Assembly (NCBI RefSeq): GCF_028389875.1
Contig: NC_084663.1
Coordinates: 15,948,666-16,012,665 of the forward strand
Direction: 5' to 3'
Length of the DNA: 64,000 nt
Origin: Rhea pennata
Taxonomy: Eukaryota; Chordata; Aves; Rheiformes; Rheidae
In this document: piece after piece, positions 45,101 to 57,138 of the stretch
Numbering within the stretch: position 1 is the first letter of the stretch
Layout of the letters: each line of letters starts with the position of its first letter
The notes under the pieces: generated by a model
The model's database searches: none
Seen by the model: only the letters and a program-made list of their open reading frames with translations
What the model was told of the DNA's origin: nothing
Made by a program: the position numbers and the translations under genes

Positions 45101-48100
45101 TGCTGCAAACAATTTCTAAAGAGCGGACTGGAAAACAGTGTCCACGCTACAGTGAGCTGGACTGCTTGCCAAAAGCAATAACACAGATAAATATCATAAC
45201 AATTTTATCTGTCACATATACACAGATACCCAAAGTATCAAAGCTGATCTCTCTAGATGTATGTCCCATCTCCCCACGAATATAAAGGCCAGAAATTTAT
45301 TCAAAGATAGTTTTAATCCAGTTGTCCCCACTTAATAATACTTACAAATGCAATGTGTCTGTGGATTGCCAAAGTAATTTTCCTCACATTCATCACAACG
45401 CTTTCCACTGTATCCTAGCTTACATGGACACTGGCCTGTGAACTGTAATGATAGTTCAGGATTAAATAACTGCCCACAGAGTAGAATGACTGAATATAGA
45501 TAATCTATGGGTTTTTCTTTTCTCTGTGACCTATATAATACACCTATATGAGGACTGGCACATATTCTTTAAACAACATAGTTTATATATTATTTGCCCA
45601 AGACTCCCAACTATTTGCAGTCATCTTCTTAAAGGCTGTGCAAACAAAATGGTTTTTGAGAGATGGCTTTAATATACTAATGTGAAAGGTTTTGTATGTT
45701 CCACTCTATATATGATCTTCAAGAACTCATCATGACTATTATCTGAGAGAGGATTTTTCCTCTGTAATTAGCAAAACAGATTAATTAATTTCTTATTTTT
45801 GCTGGAGCAAAGTACTGATCTTGACAATACAACTTTTAACCATATGATACATTAACTGTAACTAAAAACCTCAAGGGTACATTATGTACATTGCTCTAGA
45901 AAATGTATTTTGGAATTTAGCTACTAAATTAAACTGCAGGGAATTTCAGTTCAGATAACTAGTACAACTCAGAAAAACAGTGGTAGTTCTTTGAGATTAA
46001 GAGCTACTTTTCCTAGGAAAAATTGGAAAGCCACTAAATAAACTGAAACAAGCAGGAAGCATACTGAAAACAAAGCGTGTAGCAAGATCTTGGGATAAAC
46101 TCCTGTTGCTAGGAAGTCAATAGCAAGACAGCTGTTGTCTCCAAGGGATCACAATTCCACTGCTGCATTCTGAAACACTCTTGTAGTTTTCTATATTTTA
46201 ACCCATAGAAGTGCACAGAAATTAAACATAATAAACATACTCTTAACAGTATTATAGTTGAGGCATCATTACTGTCATGGCCTCAGCTGTTACTTTATGA
46301 AAAGTAATGCTTAATACAACACTCACAAGACTCTCAGGTCCGAGACTGGACTTACTCCTTGCCTGTACATACGCTTGTGAGGCAGGTACTCCCCACGTGT
46401 CATTTTCTTACAAGGTATTTCCATGATCCACTTTACAAAGAAACATCTGGGCAAAGAGAACCTGCTTACAAGCAAGCTGCATCATCAGAACAGCACGTCT
46501 GACAGGTGACTCAAAGCAAGATCATTGTGCCAACTCCAAACTACCAGAGACTTGTGTTTTCAGGGAATAAGACAAAAAAGTATTTATGAGAGAGTCCTGA
46601 CCATGTCATGTCAAAATGCCACCACCAAGTTCCCAGAGAGCAGAATAATTTTCTTGCCTGGTTACACTGGTTATTTTGGGAATTTTGGGGGTTGCAGTCG
46701 CAGAGCTGACACCCTTTTCCACTAGCCATGCCCCAGTAGCCAGAGGCGCACTGGTCGCAGGTAATGCCCACCACGTTGGGCAGGCACGGGCAAGCTCCCG
46801 TGGCTGGGTCACAGACGCAGGCTTCGTTCCCAGCTGGGCACATGGCAGGGCTAACGCCTGCAAGATTGCACGTACATCCTGGGAAAAGAAGGACAATTAC
46901 TATAGCAGATGATGATATAGACAGCTGATGACTATAGACAGCCGATGGACAATCAGAATGGTATATAAAGTGCATGCTATAGCTTTACTTCTAGTAAGCT
47001 TGAAAAAGTTTTTAATCTCATACAGTTTGTGTATCTTTCTGTGGTAGCTTACATATGGCTTTGAACAAACTTACTGTGAGCTTTTAATACTTTTAATACA
47101 GGCACAAAAAATTAAGGCCTACTGAATTTTGAATATTATTGGAATGAAATGTTAAATACGCTGAATAAGGAGGAGCTGATTTACAGCAGGCACTACGGAG
47201 CATGGGAAATGCCACTTCATGGTAAGCCAGCTGAGATGAGAAGTCTGCCTTGTGAGGGGACACAGCTTTTGCTAAACCATTTCTTACTGACATCGTCCAA
47301 GGATGAACAAGGCATGGGCCTGAACTGTGTTTTAGAGACCCCCAGAACAAAGCAGCTCCTTGAAACTACTTAGAGTTTTCTGGTCTGCAGAAATTAGACC
47401 CTCAGTCATCTTCATTTGTGCAAATAGTTTTTGAAACTGAGAAACCTTGTGAAGAAACTTATGTCTTGAGTTTTCTTACTCTCCTTTCTGTTAGAAATGC
47501 TGACTTACTGACAGTGCCCTCAAGCAGTCTGTTAAATTGCCTGAACAGTCTCTTTCTAGCCATTTAATAAACACAACTGGTAAGTCTGGGAGCTCAGCAA
47601 GGGATCATCTGGTTAGCTGAGCATTGCTTAGCTGGCATCAACCAGCAATATGGATAAACAATTATCTTTGATTCCTTTAATTTTGATTCCTCCCTGAAAG
47701 GGCTGAATACACGCTTACTTTTCTAACAAAGAATTCCGACTTCATTTCACAGATGAGTGTTTCTGAGGAGAGATACTCAGTATAAGATTTAGCGAGACTT
47801 GGATGACAGTGATGGAATTTAATAGCTGCCATATTAATAGTTATTTGTATCACTAGATTGAAATGTGTTCATGACTGTCCGGTGCATATCTGCTCCATTG
47901 GTCTCCTTTAGCTGTACTGGCTCTAAAGGCTAACTTCTCCCTATAGCATAATTTCCTTAAAACTTTTCTTGGTGGTAATATGCAGCTGCAATGCTGTTGC
48001 TTGCTTACTTCGGCAGTTCTGATCGACGGCAGAGCCAAAATACCCCGGTCTGCAGAACTGGCAGTTTGCTCCATGTGTGTTGTGTAAACACTTGATGCAT

Positions 48101-51100
48101 TCTCCAGTGACCCTGTTACAGGACTCTGGGTCTGTCAAATCAATGTTGTTATTGCAGGAACACGGCACACAGTCAACCCCAGGGCTTCCTGGATTTTTGT
48201 AGAACCCACTAGGACATTCATCACACTGACTGCCTGTCAGAAAGGAAGGTAAAAACATTTGCTGGCTGATGGGAATTCAAGTGAAACATATAATTTTTAA
48301 CAGTACTGTTAAAGGATTCAGACTGTCTGTTCAAATGTGCATTTCCAGTGAAAAATATTGACCTGTTTGACACTATTGCACTTTAATCCTATAATCAGTT
48401 AAAATTCTCTGTTGTACGCTGCAAGCTGATGGAAATGCAATCTCCTCTTTTTTTACCAAGGAAGTCCTTTCAGTGGGATTAAATAGACACTCCTTCAGAC
48501 AACACCTCTGGACATCTTTTTCCAGTGAAGTCCTTCCAAAAGCAGTAGTAAGATTTGGGCCTTTCTGCAAGATTTTTCCCTGTGGCCAGGTCCCTCAAGG
48601 CCTGCAGTGTCATGGGAAAAGGGAGATGCCCTTTCCTGGAGTGACCAAGAGCCCAGCAGACCTTCCCGTAAGCCACCAGATGATCCTCCATGAGGTCAGA
48701 CGAGTTCTGGGGTCTTCCCAGGCTCTCAGATTCTCTGTCCTAGCTCACTGGCACTACCACTACATTTGCAGCTGCCCCAACGCCCTCCCTGGTCCGGGTG
48801 CTCCTTCTATGCCTCTTGGGAACCTTTCTGGGATAGACTGATGTCAGTGGGACCTTGTCCATTGGCTCATCCTCAACCAAGGACTCTCAGCTCCTTCGCC
48901 TCAGATCCCAGGTACCAGGGCCTTTCCCGGTCTCCAAGGAAGTGAGCCTCGTGCCACAGAGGTGACTCAGAGCCTCGCTGGCAGTGATGAGAAGGAAGAA
49001 AATCCAGAGCTGAGGACACTAGTAGTTTCTGAGGACAGAAGTCCCCTGGATAAGTAACAAGGATAATTTTAGCCCTACAGCAATTACTCAAGCAAAACGT
49101 CTCTTGACTTAAAAAAATAATCTGGCCTGAGGAAAGATGATAGTATTGGTTCAGATTTTAATTGTGCTTTTCATTAAGGTTTCCTTCCATCACTGGAGGC
49201 CTTTCCAGTGTCTGGCAGAAGAGAAATTATCTTTCAGTTTTGCCTTCAAGCTAAATCCAAGGAATTTTAAGAAATAGTGAGCATCAGTCTGCAGCAAAAG
49301 TATCTGCATCTGAGATAGCTGAGCCTGGCATCCCCGCTTCCGAAGTGATCACGGAACAAAGAATCAATCACTTTGGGGGTGGTATCAAAGCAAGATTCTT
49401 CTGTATGATGAGAGATTTTCTCTGATTAGGAAATCGCATCAGATACTTTTGGTGCCTCATTCTTTTTAGTTTGGGCTTCTGGCCCAAACTCTGGCCAGAG
49501 AAAATGAGCAACTGAAATTCTCCCCCTTTTCACCACTACCTTAATGTAGTGTAGGTGGAAAGGACTAGGTTTCCAGCGAACACCACTGGGACAGCTCAAA
49601 AGACCCAGAACAACTTCATGCCTCCTAATCATCTCCCTCTAAACATCCCAGACTCAGCAGCCAGTACTGGAGCCCATTTTTGCAAAGCTGGACACACACA
49701 ATAGTTTCATCTAGGAATAAACAATACTTTAGATTAATTAATGGCTTCAGTACCTCCACATAGGTCAATCCATTGGTCAAATACTAATTGCAGAATTCCC
49801 ACTTTTTCTCAGACAGAATTTCCCCACTCTATTTCAGTATATTTAGGTATTAACTTCTCTTATCTATTTTATTACCATTATCTCACTCAGTATTTTGGAG
49901 CAGAGGATGGTAACTTTTCTGCCTTGCATTAAAGTTAATATAATGAAAATCAAGCTTTCTTTTGCTTTGTACCTGAATATCCCTCGAGACAGTTGCAGAC
50001 TAATTGTGCAGTCTGGGAGTCTTGGTAACAGGAATGTGCAAAATACCTACTGCTGGTAGGTGCCTCCGGGCACATACATGGGCGGCAGGGTTCTCTTTTG
50101 AGAGGATTTCCATAATAGCCATCCATGCACCTGTCAAGACAGGCAACACAAAGCAGCATGAATCAACAAATGTACCTTTCAGTCCCTGCTGGTGGATCAA
50201 TTTGTATATATTTATAATTGATTTAACAGTCCAGGTCATTGTAATGTTGTCCCCACTAATTGGTACAGGAATATCCAGCTTTGAAGATGTTTAAAAATGT
50301 AGCATCAGAGCTGCATTCCCAAAATATAGCAAAAAGCTTAAAAAAGTCTTATGTCTTCTTTTCAAGAAATATTACTGAAGATTTTCACCTACTTTGGAAC
50401 AAATTTAATCTAAATGGCAAAATATATATCACAATCACACATGTTCTGTATACATAGCTAAAAGCTGCAGTGTAAAAATTCTGCATATTCATCTGTCACT
50501 GACAGGTACACTGTTGTCTTTGCCGTGGGGCCTGGAGCTCCTGTGGAGGCACAAGGCCACAAGTTTTTCACTCCTCCATTTTTAATCTATTTACCATGTA
50601 CAAGCAATATAGTTATGGGCGGTGTTGTCCAGAGCTGTCACAAGAAAAGCTCAGCAGGTTTCATGGGGAAATTCTCTTAATAGTGAATGAAAAGGTACAA
50701 ACCAGCCAAACTAAACTAACCAGCTAATCAATTTTATTCTGACATCCACATTGAAGTCTCTGATACCGCAGCCAGGATGTGGAACGGAAGAGGAACACTG
50801 AGCTGGAAACGTGTGCGAAAAGTCGTTTGCTGGTCACATGGAAAGGAGACGAACCAGCAAAGAGGGCATGTTTGTTTAAGCTCTTCAGAGGTAATTACAG
50901 GTATTAAAATGAGTATTCAGCACTAGTGTCGCCTCTTGGCAATTTGGAAGCTGGCAGGAGTCAGCCTATCCTGCACATGGCGCTTTGCACAGGTCTCCAG
51001 GCGCATGGCACTTTGACACCTTGCACAACTCGCAGCAGGAGCCTGGTGCGGTGTTGTGCACACACCATGGCCCCGATCCCCCCAGACGGCTAAGCTGGCC

Positions 51101-54100
51101 CAGCACCTTACCACCCGCTTTTGCTGAACTATATGCACCTGCCATTCAGTAGCCAGGCCCAGTTTAACCCTCCTTTTATGCATGCATTTCCAGCTGAGGT
51201 CATTAACGCATTCACTGGGACTTACGTGGGCCCTGAGGCTGCAGCTGGGCTGGCCCCTAGCAAAACGTATGTTTTAAAGCTCCACCACTGCTGGGCTGAG
51301 CCTTGCAGCAAACACCATCGCCTACCTTTCACAGTGGCTTCCAGCTGTAAACCCTCCGCAGCTGAGACATGCTCCAGTCACCGGGTTGCAAAGCTCTGCG
51401 TGGCCATTACACGAGCAAGGGCGGCAGTTGGGAAATCCAAAATATCCAGCCAGACAGCGGCTGCAGCGCTGACCAGCAACCTCTCGGCGGCAAGAGCACT
51501 GCCCTGTCACCTGGTCACACAGCGTGCTCACTGAGCCGCGGGGGTGGCATTCGCATGCTGGAAAACACCAAAGGCAAAGCTGCATCCTGAAGGTATTCCC
51601 ACCACGCTGGCCATCAGTGTGACACCTCTAGAATACAATGTTTCTCCACCCAGAGGTGCCCCAGGGATGGGTAAATTTGTTAGTTTTGTGGAAATATTTT
51701 GTACATCGCTTTGCGCAAAACAATGGATTCAAAGTCCTGAAAGTGTTGGTGTGCTTGAAGAGTCAGGTGCTGAAAGCTTTACAACTGAATACTTCAAAAA
51801 TCAGTATTTAATCAAGTGTATTAAGTGCAATAGTTTGCAAATTTGAGGAGAGGGTGACAAATCATGTAAGAAGAGGTTGTGTGCTAAGACCTCTGGAGCT
51901 GTGAGTTTCCAGCCAGGAAGGACTAGGCACCAACCCTTCTACTTCCCTTTCTGCATCCCCTGCAAAAGTCAGCAAGTGCAAAGCCACCCAGAAGTCTGTA
52001 GGACAGAAGTCAGCCTTGCTCCTAAAAGCTCAAATGAAGTTGGCTGGAGGGATGGCAGAGCCTCCCCCGCTTTGTGGGGGTCACTGCTGAGTACTCACGG
52101 TAGCAGCCATGGAACCCAAAGCCGTAGCTCCCCGCCGAGCACGTGTCACAGCAGCGACCCACCACATTAGCTTTGCACTGGCACTGGCCCCCGAGTTTAC
52201 TGCAGCTGGTATTCAGTGACCCGTGGGGATTGCAGTTGCATGCTGTCAACAGGAAAGAAAATCAGAACAGGTTTAGTTAAAAACAAAGCAAATTTCCAGC
52301 CTTACTGACTCTATGAGTCTATGAATTGAGTATGACTGTTTTTGTACACTTGAGGTTTTCCACTTAAAAATGGGAAGGAAAGCACTTGACTACCTCACAT
52401 CATGAGTTCACTAACCACTGACAGACATAGCTTGGGTTATTTGATACTTTTGTATAAATGATGATCATGTATCAGGCATCGGAGGTGTCACATTCAGGCC
52501 TCAGCGTGTGTTGGGGATAGGACAGGAAAGAGCATATAAAAATGTAGATCCAAATAGAGATATCCTGAGGTCCAGAAGTATTTGATAAATGTCTGCATCC
52601 AGCAGCAATGTTGGACATAATCTGCATACAACACTTAGCCTGCACCTGTGTATGAAGCCTGCTGCTTCTGGGCACCTTGGACTATCACTGCAAGTGAAGC
52701 TGGTCTGAAAACTCAGAGGATGTTTGTGCAGGATGCTCAGAGGCCGCTCCAGTTTCTGGTGCTCTGCCTATGCTACTGGGTGTCTGGAACTGTCTTGGGC
52801 TGCACCTTGTGTTCGTGTCCATCTCTCTCTAGGACATGCCAAACAGAACCGGGAGTGCCATTTTCTATATCCTCTGGCACAGAAGCCGCTGTTGTCACCA
52901 ACCATGCAGGTAGCACTGAAATCATGTGACGTGAGGACTGGTTGCTGAGTCACAGAGCTGCCTCCCACCTTGCAGTGGGGCTCAGAGCACTGTCTCCCTG
53001 AGGACACCGAGTGTGCGGCTGCCTCCAGAAATAGGAATCCCCAAATCTCTCCTAGCTAGGGTCTCTAAAATAAAACTTCATTTTATTTCGCAGGACACCA
53101 ACTCTATAAAGCCATGGGAATCACATTACTATGGAGACGAGGCTAATGGGGAGTCAGCACAGACTTAACATAAACGAGGGGCACTCTGTGGCTTCATAGT
53201 CATGACAATATTGCATCATGAGTGAATGAGTTTTAAAAATAGCCAAAACAAAGTAGAATCTATCAAGTCCATTGGAGGCAAGGCTCCTGCAAGGAGTTGG
53301 CCCTCAAAGGTGCCCAGAAAGGCACCTCATGTTAGTGGAAATACAAAGAAGCTCCACAGCTACAGATCCAGCATGGGAGAAGTCCACTTAGCTACAAGCT
53401 GTCTTTCCACAAGTGGGTCCAGGAGACTGCCCAGGGCTTCAAACCCCACCTGTCTCTGCCTACTTCTTAGGAGATCGGTGAGATTTTCTTTGTGAATCTC
53501 TTCAAGCAAGTAAGCTCGTGTACCATCCATGCCCTTGCATCCAGCTGGCCTGCTGCATCTGTGGCTGAGGGCTTAAAAACCCCTATGCCATTTTTGGGCA
53601 GCCAGACAAGTACCAGCCAATGCTAACAGAAGAGCTAAAACTTATGTACTACTGCTCCGGCCATCTGGTGAAGCTGCATCTGGTTGTAATGTTCTTTGGA
53701 AAACACACCAGCACTGCCATGATTCCTGTCTCTATGCTCCACAAAGTCTATCACATGTGACATACCAAGAGACACATACCATAGAAAGCTGTCTGCAGTG
53801 TGGGGTTCAACAGGACATATTCTGCATGTTCATACACACCACGTGCTGATAAGCTTCACCTACATATACCGCCACAAGCTGAAAGCTCACCAGTCAAAAT
53901 ATCCATCCTACATATCCAAGGTAAAATCAATTGTCCAGAATAACTATCTGTTCATGTTGCTCCTTACCAACTGCTCCGTTATGAATACGAGCTGACAAGC
54001 TTGCTATGAGCCTCTCACATGCTTTGGGCAGGATATGAGGTCCAACTTCTGATGCAACTTCAATACAGTGGTACTTCTGGTACTCATCTAAATCTTTTTT

Positions 54101-57100
54101 ACTGCATAAGTTCTCCACGGAGCTGATTCTGGGAATAAGTCCAAGCTTTGGCATTAAGAAAGAAAAGAAAATATTTGTGCTTAGATATGATGAAGACTAG
54201 AATTTCCCACATTCTCTTACTGTGCTCTGCATTGCAAGGACAGAGGCCTTGAGCACCACATTTTTAAATCTGTCACTCTGCTGTTCAGTCATCTAAATTC
54301 ACATTTATTTGAAAGTTCTAGACATTCTCCGAGTTCTTCAAATAAAAGAGACTGTATATAAAAAAATCCAATTATAATAAGACCTCAGATGTATGCACAG
54401 AACTGGTTGTGCTGCTAAGAGGTACCATATTTATGACTCTGAAAGCAGTATCTGGCCAAAATTTGTACTTGCATTACTGAGATAGAGAAAAATCAGCTGA
54501 AGACTTTATGTCCAAGTATGGCCAGCCCTTGTCAAGTTCACTTCTACAGAAATAATTAGAGGAACAAATTTTAAAATATTTTTCAAAGGTCTCATGAGAA
54601 GCACCCAAAGCTAACACCCAGTTCCCGAATTCTTGGAAGCTTGGGAAATGTCTGGACCTGATTCCAGGGAACGTGTAGATCTGATTTTATTTTTCAGTGT
54701 CAGGGCCCATCTCAAACACAGCCATCATTTTTAATTAGAATTAGACAAATTGAACAGATTTTCAGAAAACACAGATGGATGAAGAACTGCATGAACGTAT
54801 AGCCCTAACCACAGTACCTTCTCAGCCTACGTGGAATGTGCTCACAATAAATAAGCAACGAACAGAGGTTCATCTTCTCACTGACCATTAACACGTGCAA
54901 CAACTGTGACTTATTAAGCTATTTGGTATTGAGCCATCAAAATTAAAACATGAAATTCTTTCTTTCCATACAGAAACATGTAAACCCAGTACAAACAGGT
55001 AAGTAGAAGATAACTTTTCTGAATTTCTGATAAAACAAATTTATAAATGATTTTTAAATATTTTGAATGTCTATGTGAAAAAAATCAAACCAGTATAAAG
55101 ACAGTTTAAAGGGAATTGTGACAGAATTACTCACTGAGTCGATCAAGATGAATGATTTAACCTTTGGGTCAGAGGGAGATGGCTGAGAAAAATAAACATC
55201 CACAGAATATTCTGTTCCTGGCTCTAAACAGACTGGCCGTTGCAGAAGTGCGATTCTGTGTCGTGGAAACAAAGCACAGCTAAGGCCCGGAGTCAGGGGT
55301 CTCTCGGGAGAGCAGCACAACATGAGTTTATGGGGCATCATGAGCCGTCCCTCCTCCGCGAAGAGCAGCGAGGTCTCTCCCTGCCCACGTCCTGACACTG
55401 GCCCCGGAGCAAGCCCTGCTGCCGGACCCCCTCTGCTTCCTAAACGGGTCCCAGCTTGCAGGCTCCCGTGTCACTGCCTTTGGGAAAGCTACTCGACTTC
55501 TGCCTCTCTCATTGCACACGATGACGTTGAACCAATATTGGCAGGTTTTATTCCACCAAGCAAAGGAGTTTGCAGCTCACTATTCATGTTCGTCCTTTTC
55601 AGCTGCTGTTTGATCAAGAGTTCATCTCCTGATCCTTCCTCTCAGCTCCTTTCTGTTCTTTCCATAGGGGCAAACTGAAAATCTGGTTTTGAAAATAGGC
55701 TAGGACAGTGTTTTTAAATCAACATTCCCCTTTTATACTGAAAAACTTTAATTGGCTTTTTGCCAAAGCAACAACTAACCCCGGCAGAATCTAAGGCTGC
55801 TCCCCTTGCTCTGACAAACTGTCAGACTGAGGACTGAAGCATCAGATTCTTAGTTTATTCCTTAGGGCTATATGGTATAGTGGCTTGAGAACAAGAGGAA
55901 AGGCCACGTGTGTGTTTCAAATATTCTAATGCTCTTCCACATCTATTGCTCTGCAGTGTTTCAGTAAAAGATTTGTACACAGAAAATTACAAGTGTGAGG
56001 ACAGGAACAGCCAGACCTTTTCACAGCTGGGAGAGCCAATGCATGTGACTCCTGTGAAATGGCCTTGTTTTTGCAGCGTTGACTTGACAAAATACCGGTG
56101 GGTTGAATGGCAACACTTGCTAGCCAGTCTTCTAAGGACTATAAACAAAGGAAAAAAGATTATAATCATTTTTCACACCTGAAAAACCCACTTTCTCCTT
56201 GCCATGGTTACTGAAAGCCAACTGAGTGACAGCACATTGCAGTGAGAAAACAGTTTTCCTCTTTGTTCTTTACAAGATTAAAAAAAAAAAAAAAAAAAAA
56301 AAAGTTAGATGTGAGAAATGCATTGTATTTGCCACGACTGATGCAATTACAGTGATGGAAATGGACTTCTGCTGGTGCAAATGGAAACAGTATATACCTC
56401 CACTCGCATCTAATAAAGAATAACAAGCATAAAAGACTTCGTAACAGGAGTCTTTAAAATTCAACTGTTTTTTCTAACTCTTACATAGAAAAATCTACAT
56501 CAAATCAGCCTACTGCCAAATTATTCAGTGCCTATTTTCACATTTTAAGTAAATGGACTTGTTTGCCTCAGAATGATGTGAAAATAGCAGAGTGCAATAG
56601 GCAGAATGAGCATCTCGAATGGCTGATTATCCTAGGAGGCTGAGATGGGAAAGAACCAGGCAAGTACAAATACTAGTAAAGATAAAACATTTGCATGTGT
56701 TTTTGAACATATGGGTTCAGTCTTAGATTTAGCTGGATCTATCTTAACAGATTTTCCTAGATGTGTCTTCATCATTGAGAAATTTGTCCAGGCAGAAAAT
56801 AAGATTTTGGCTATTTTCCTACAATGTTCATACACCTCACAGCCCAGCTGGAGCAACTGAGAAGCTGGATGTCTGCAAAAGTCCTGGACAAACATCCAGG
56901 GTGTATGCACAGACCAGACAACTCCTGCATGTGCAAATATTCCTGCTTAGGAAATCCCAGCTAGAAATGCGGGATAGCCATCTAAAAGGAGCTGTATTTT
57001 GCATGTATCTGGTTTGTGCACAGAAGTCCAATCCAAGCAGGTAACGTAAGAAACTCCAGAAGATGAAATCTTGGCTGATAGCCAGAAAATATTTGTCATT

Positions 57101-57102
57101 CT

Positions 57103-57138
<36 letters not shown>

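Noticed and set aside
52296..52330. Possible CR1 LINE 3' end (ctatgagtctatgaattga)
   Set aside because: Only about 20 bases resemble the CR1 terminal repeat and no CR1 body was seen next to it.
56836..56960. Open 125-base segment on the minus strand with splice-like ends and phases 0 and 2, fitting the slot of LAMB4 window exon 7
   Set aside because: Its translation ([16 protein letters not shown] and on, with several cysteines) has no L4 similarity, whereas 56017-56138 matches the family pattern and has the same phases. It could only be an alternative exon if transcripts showed it.
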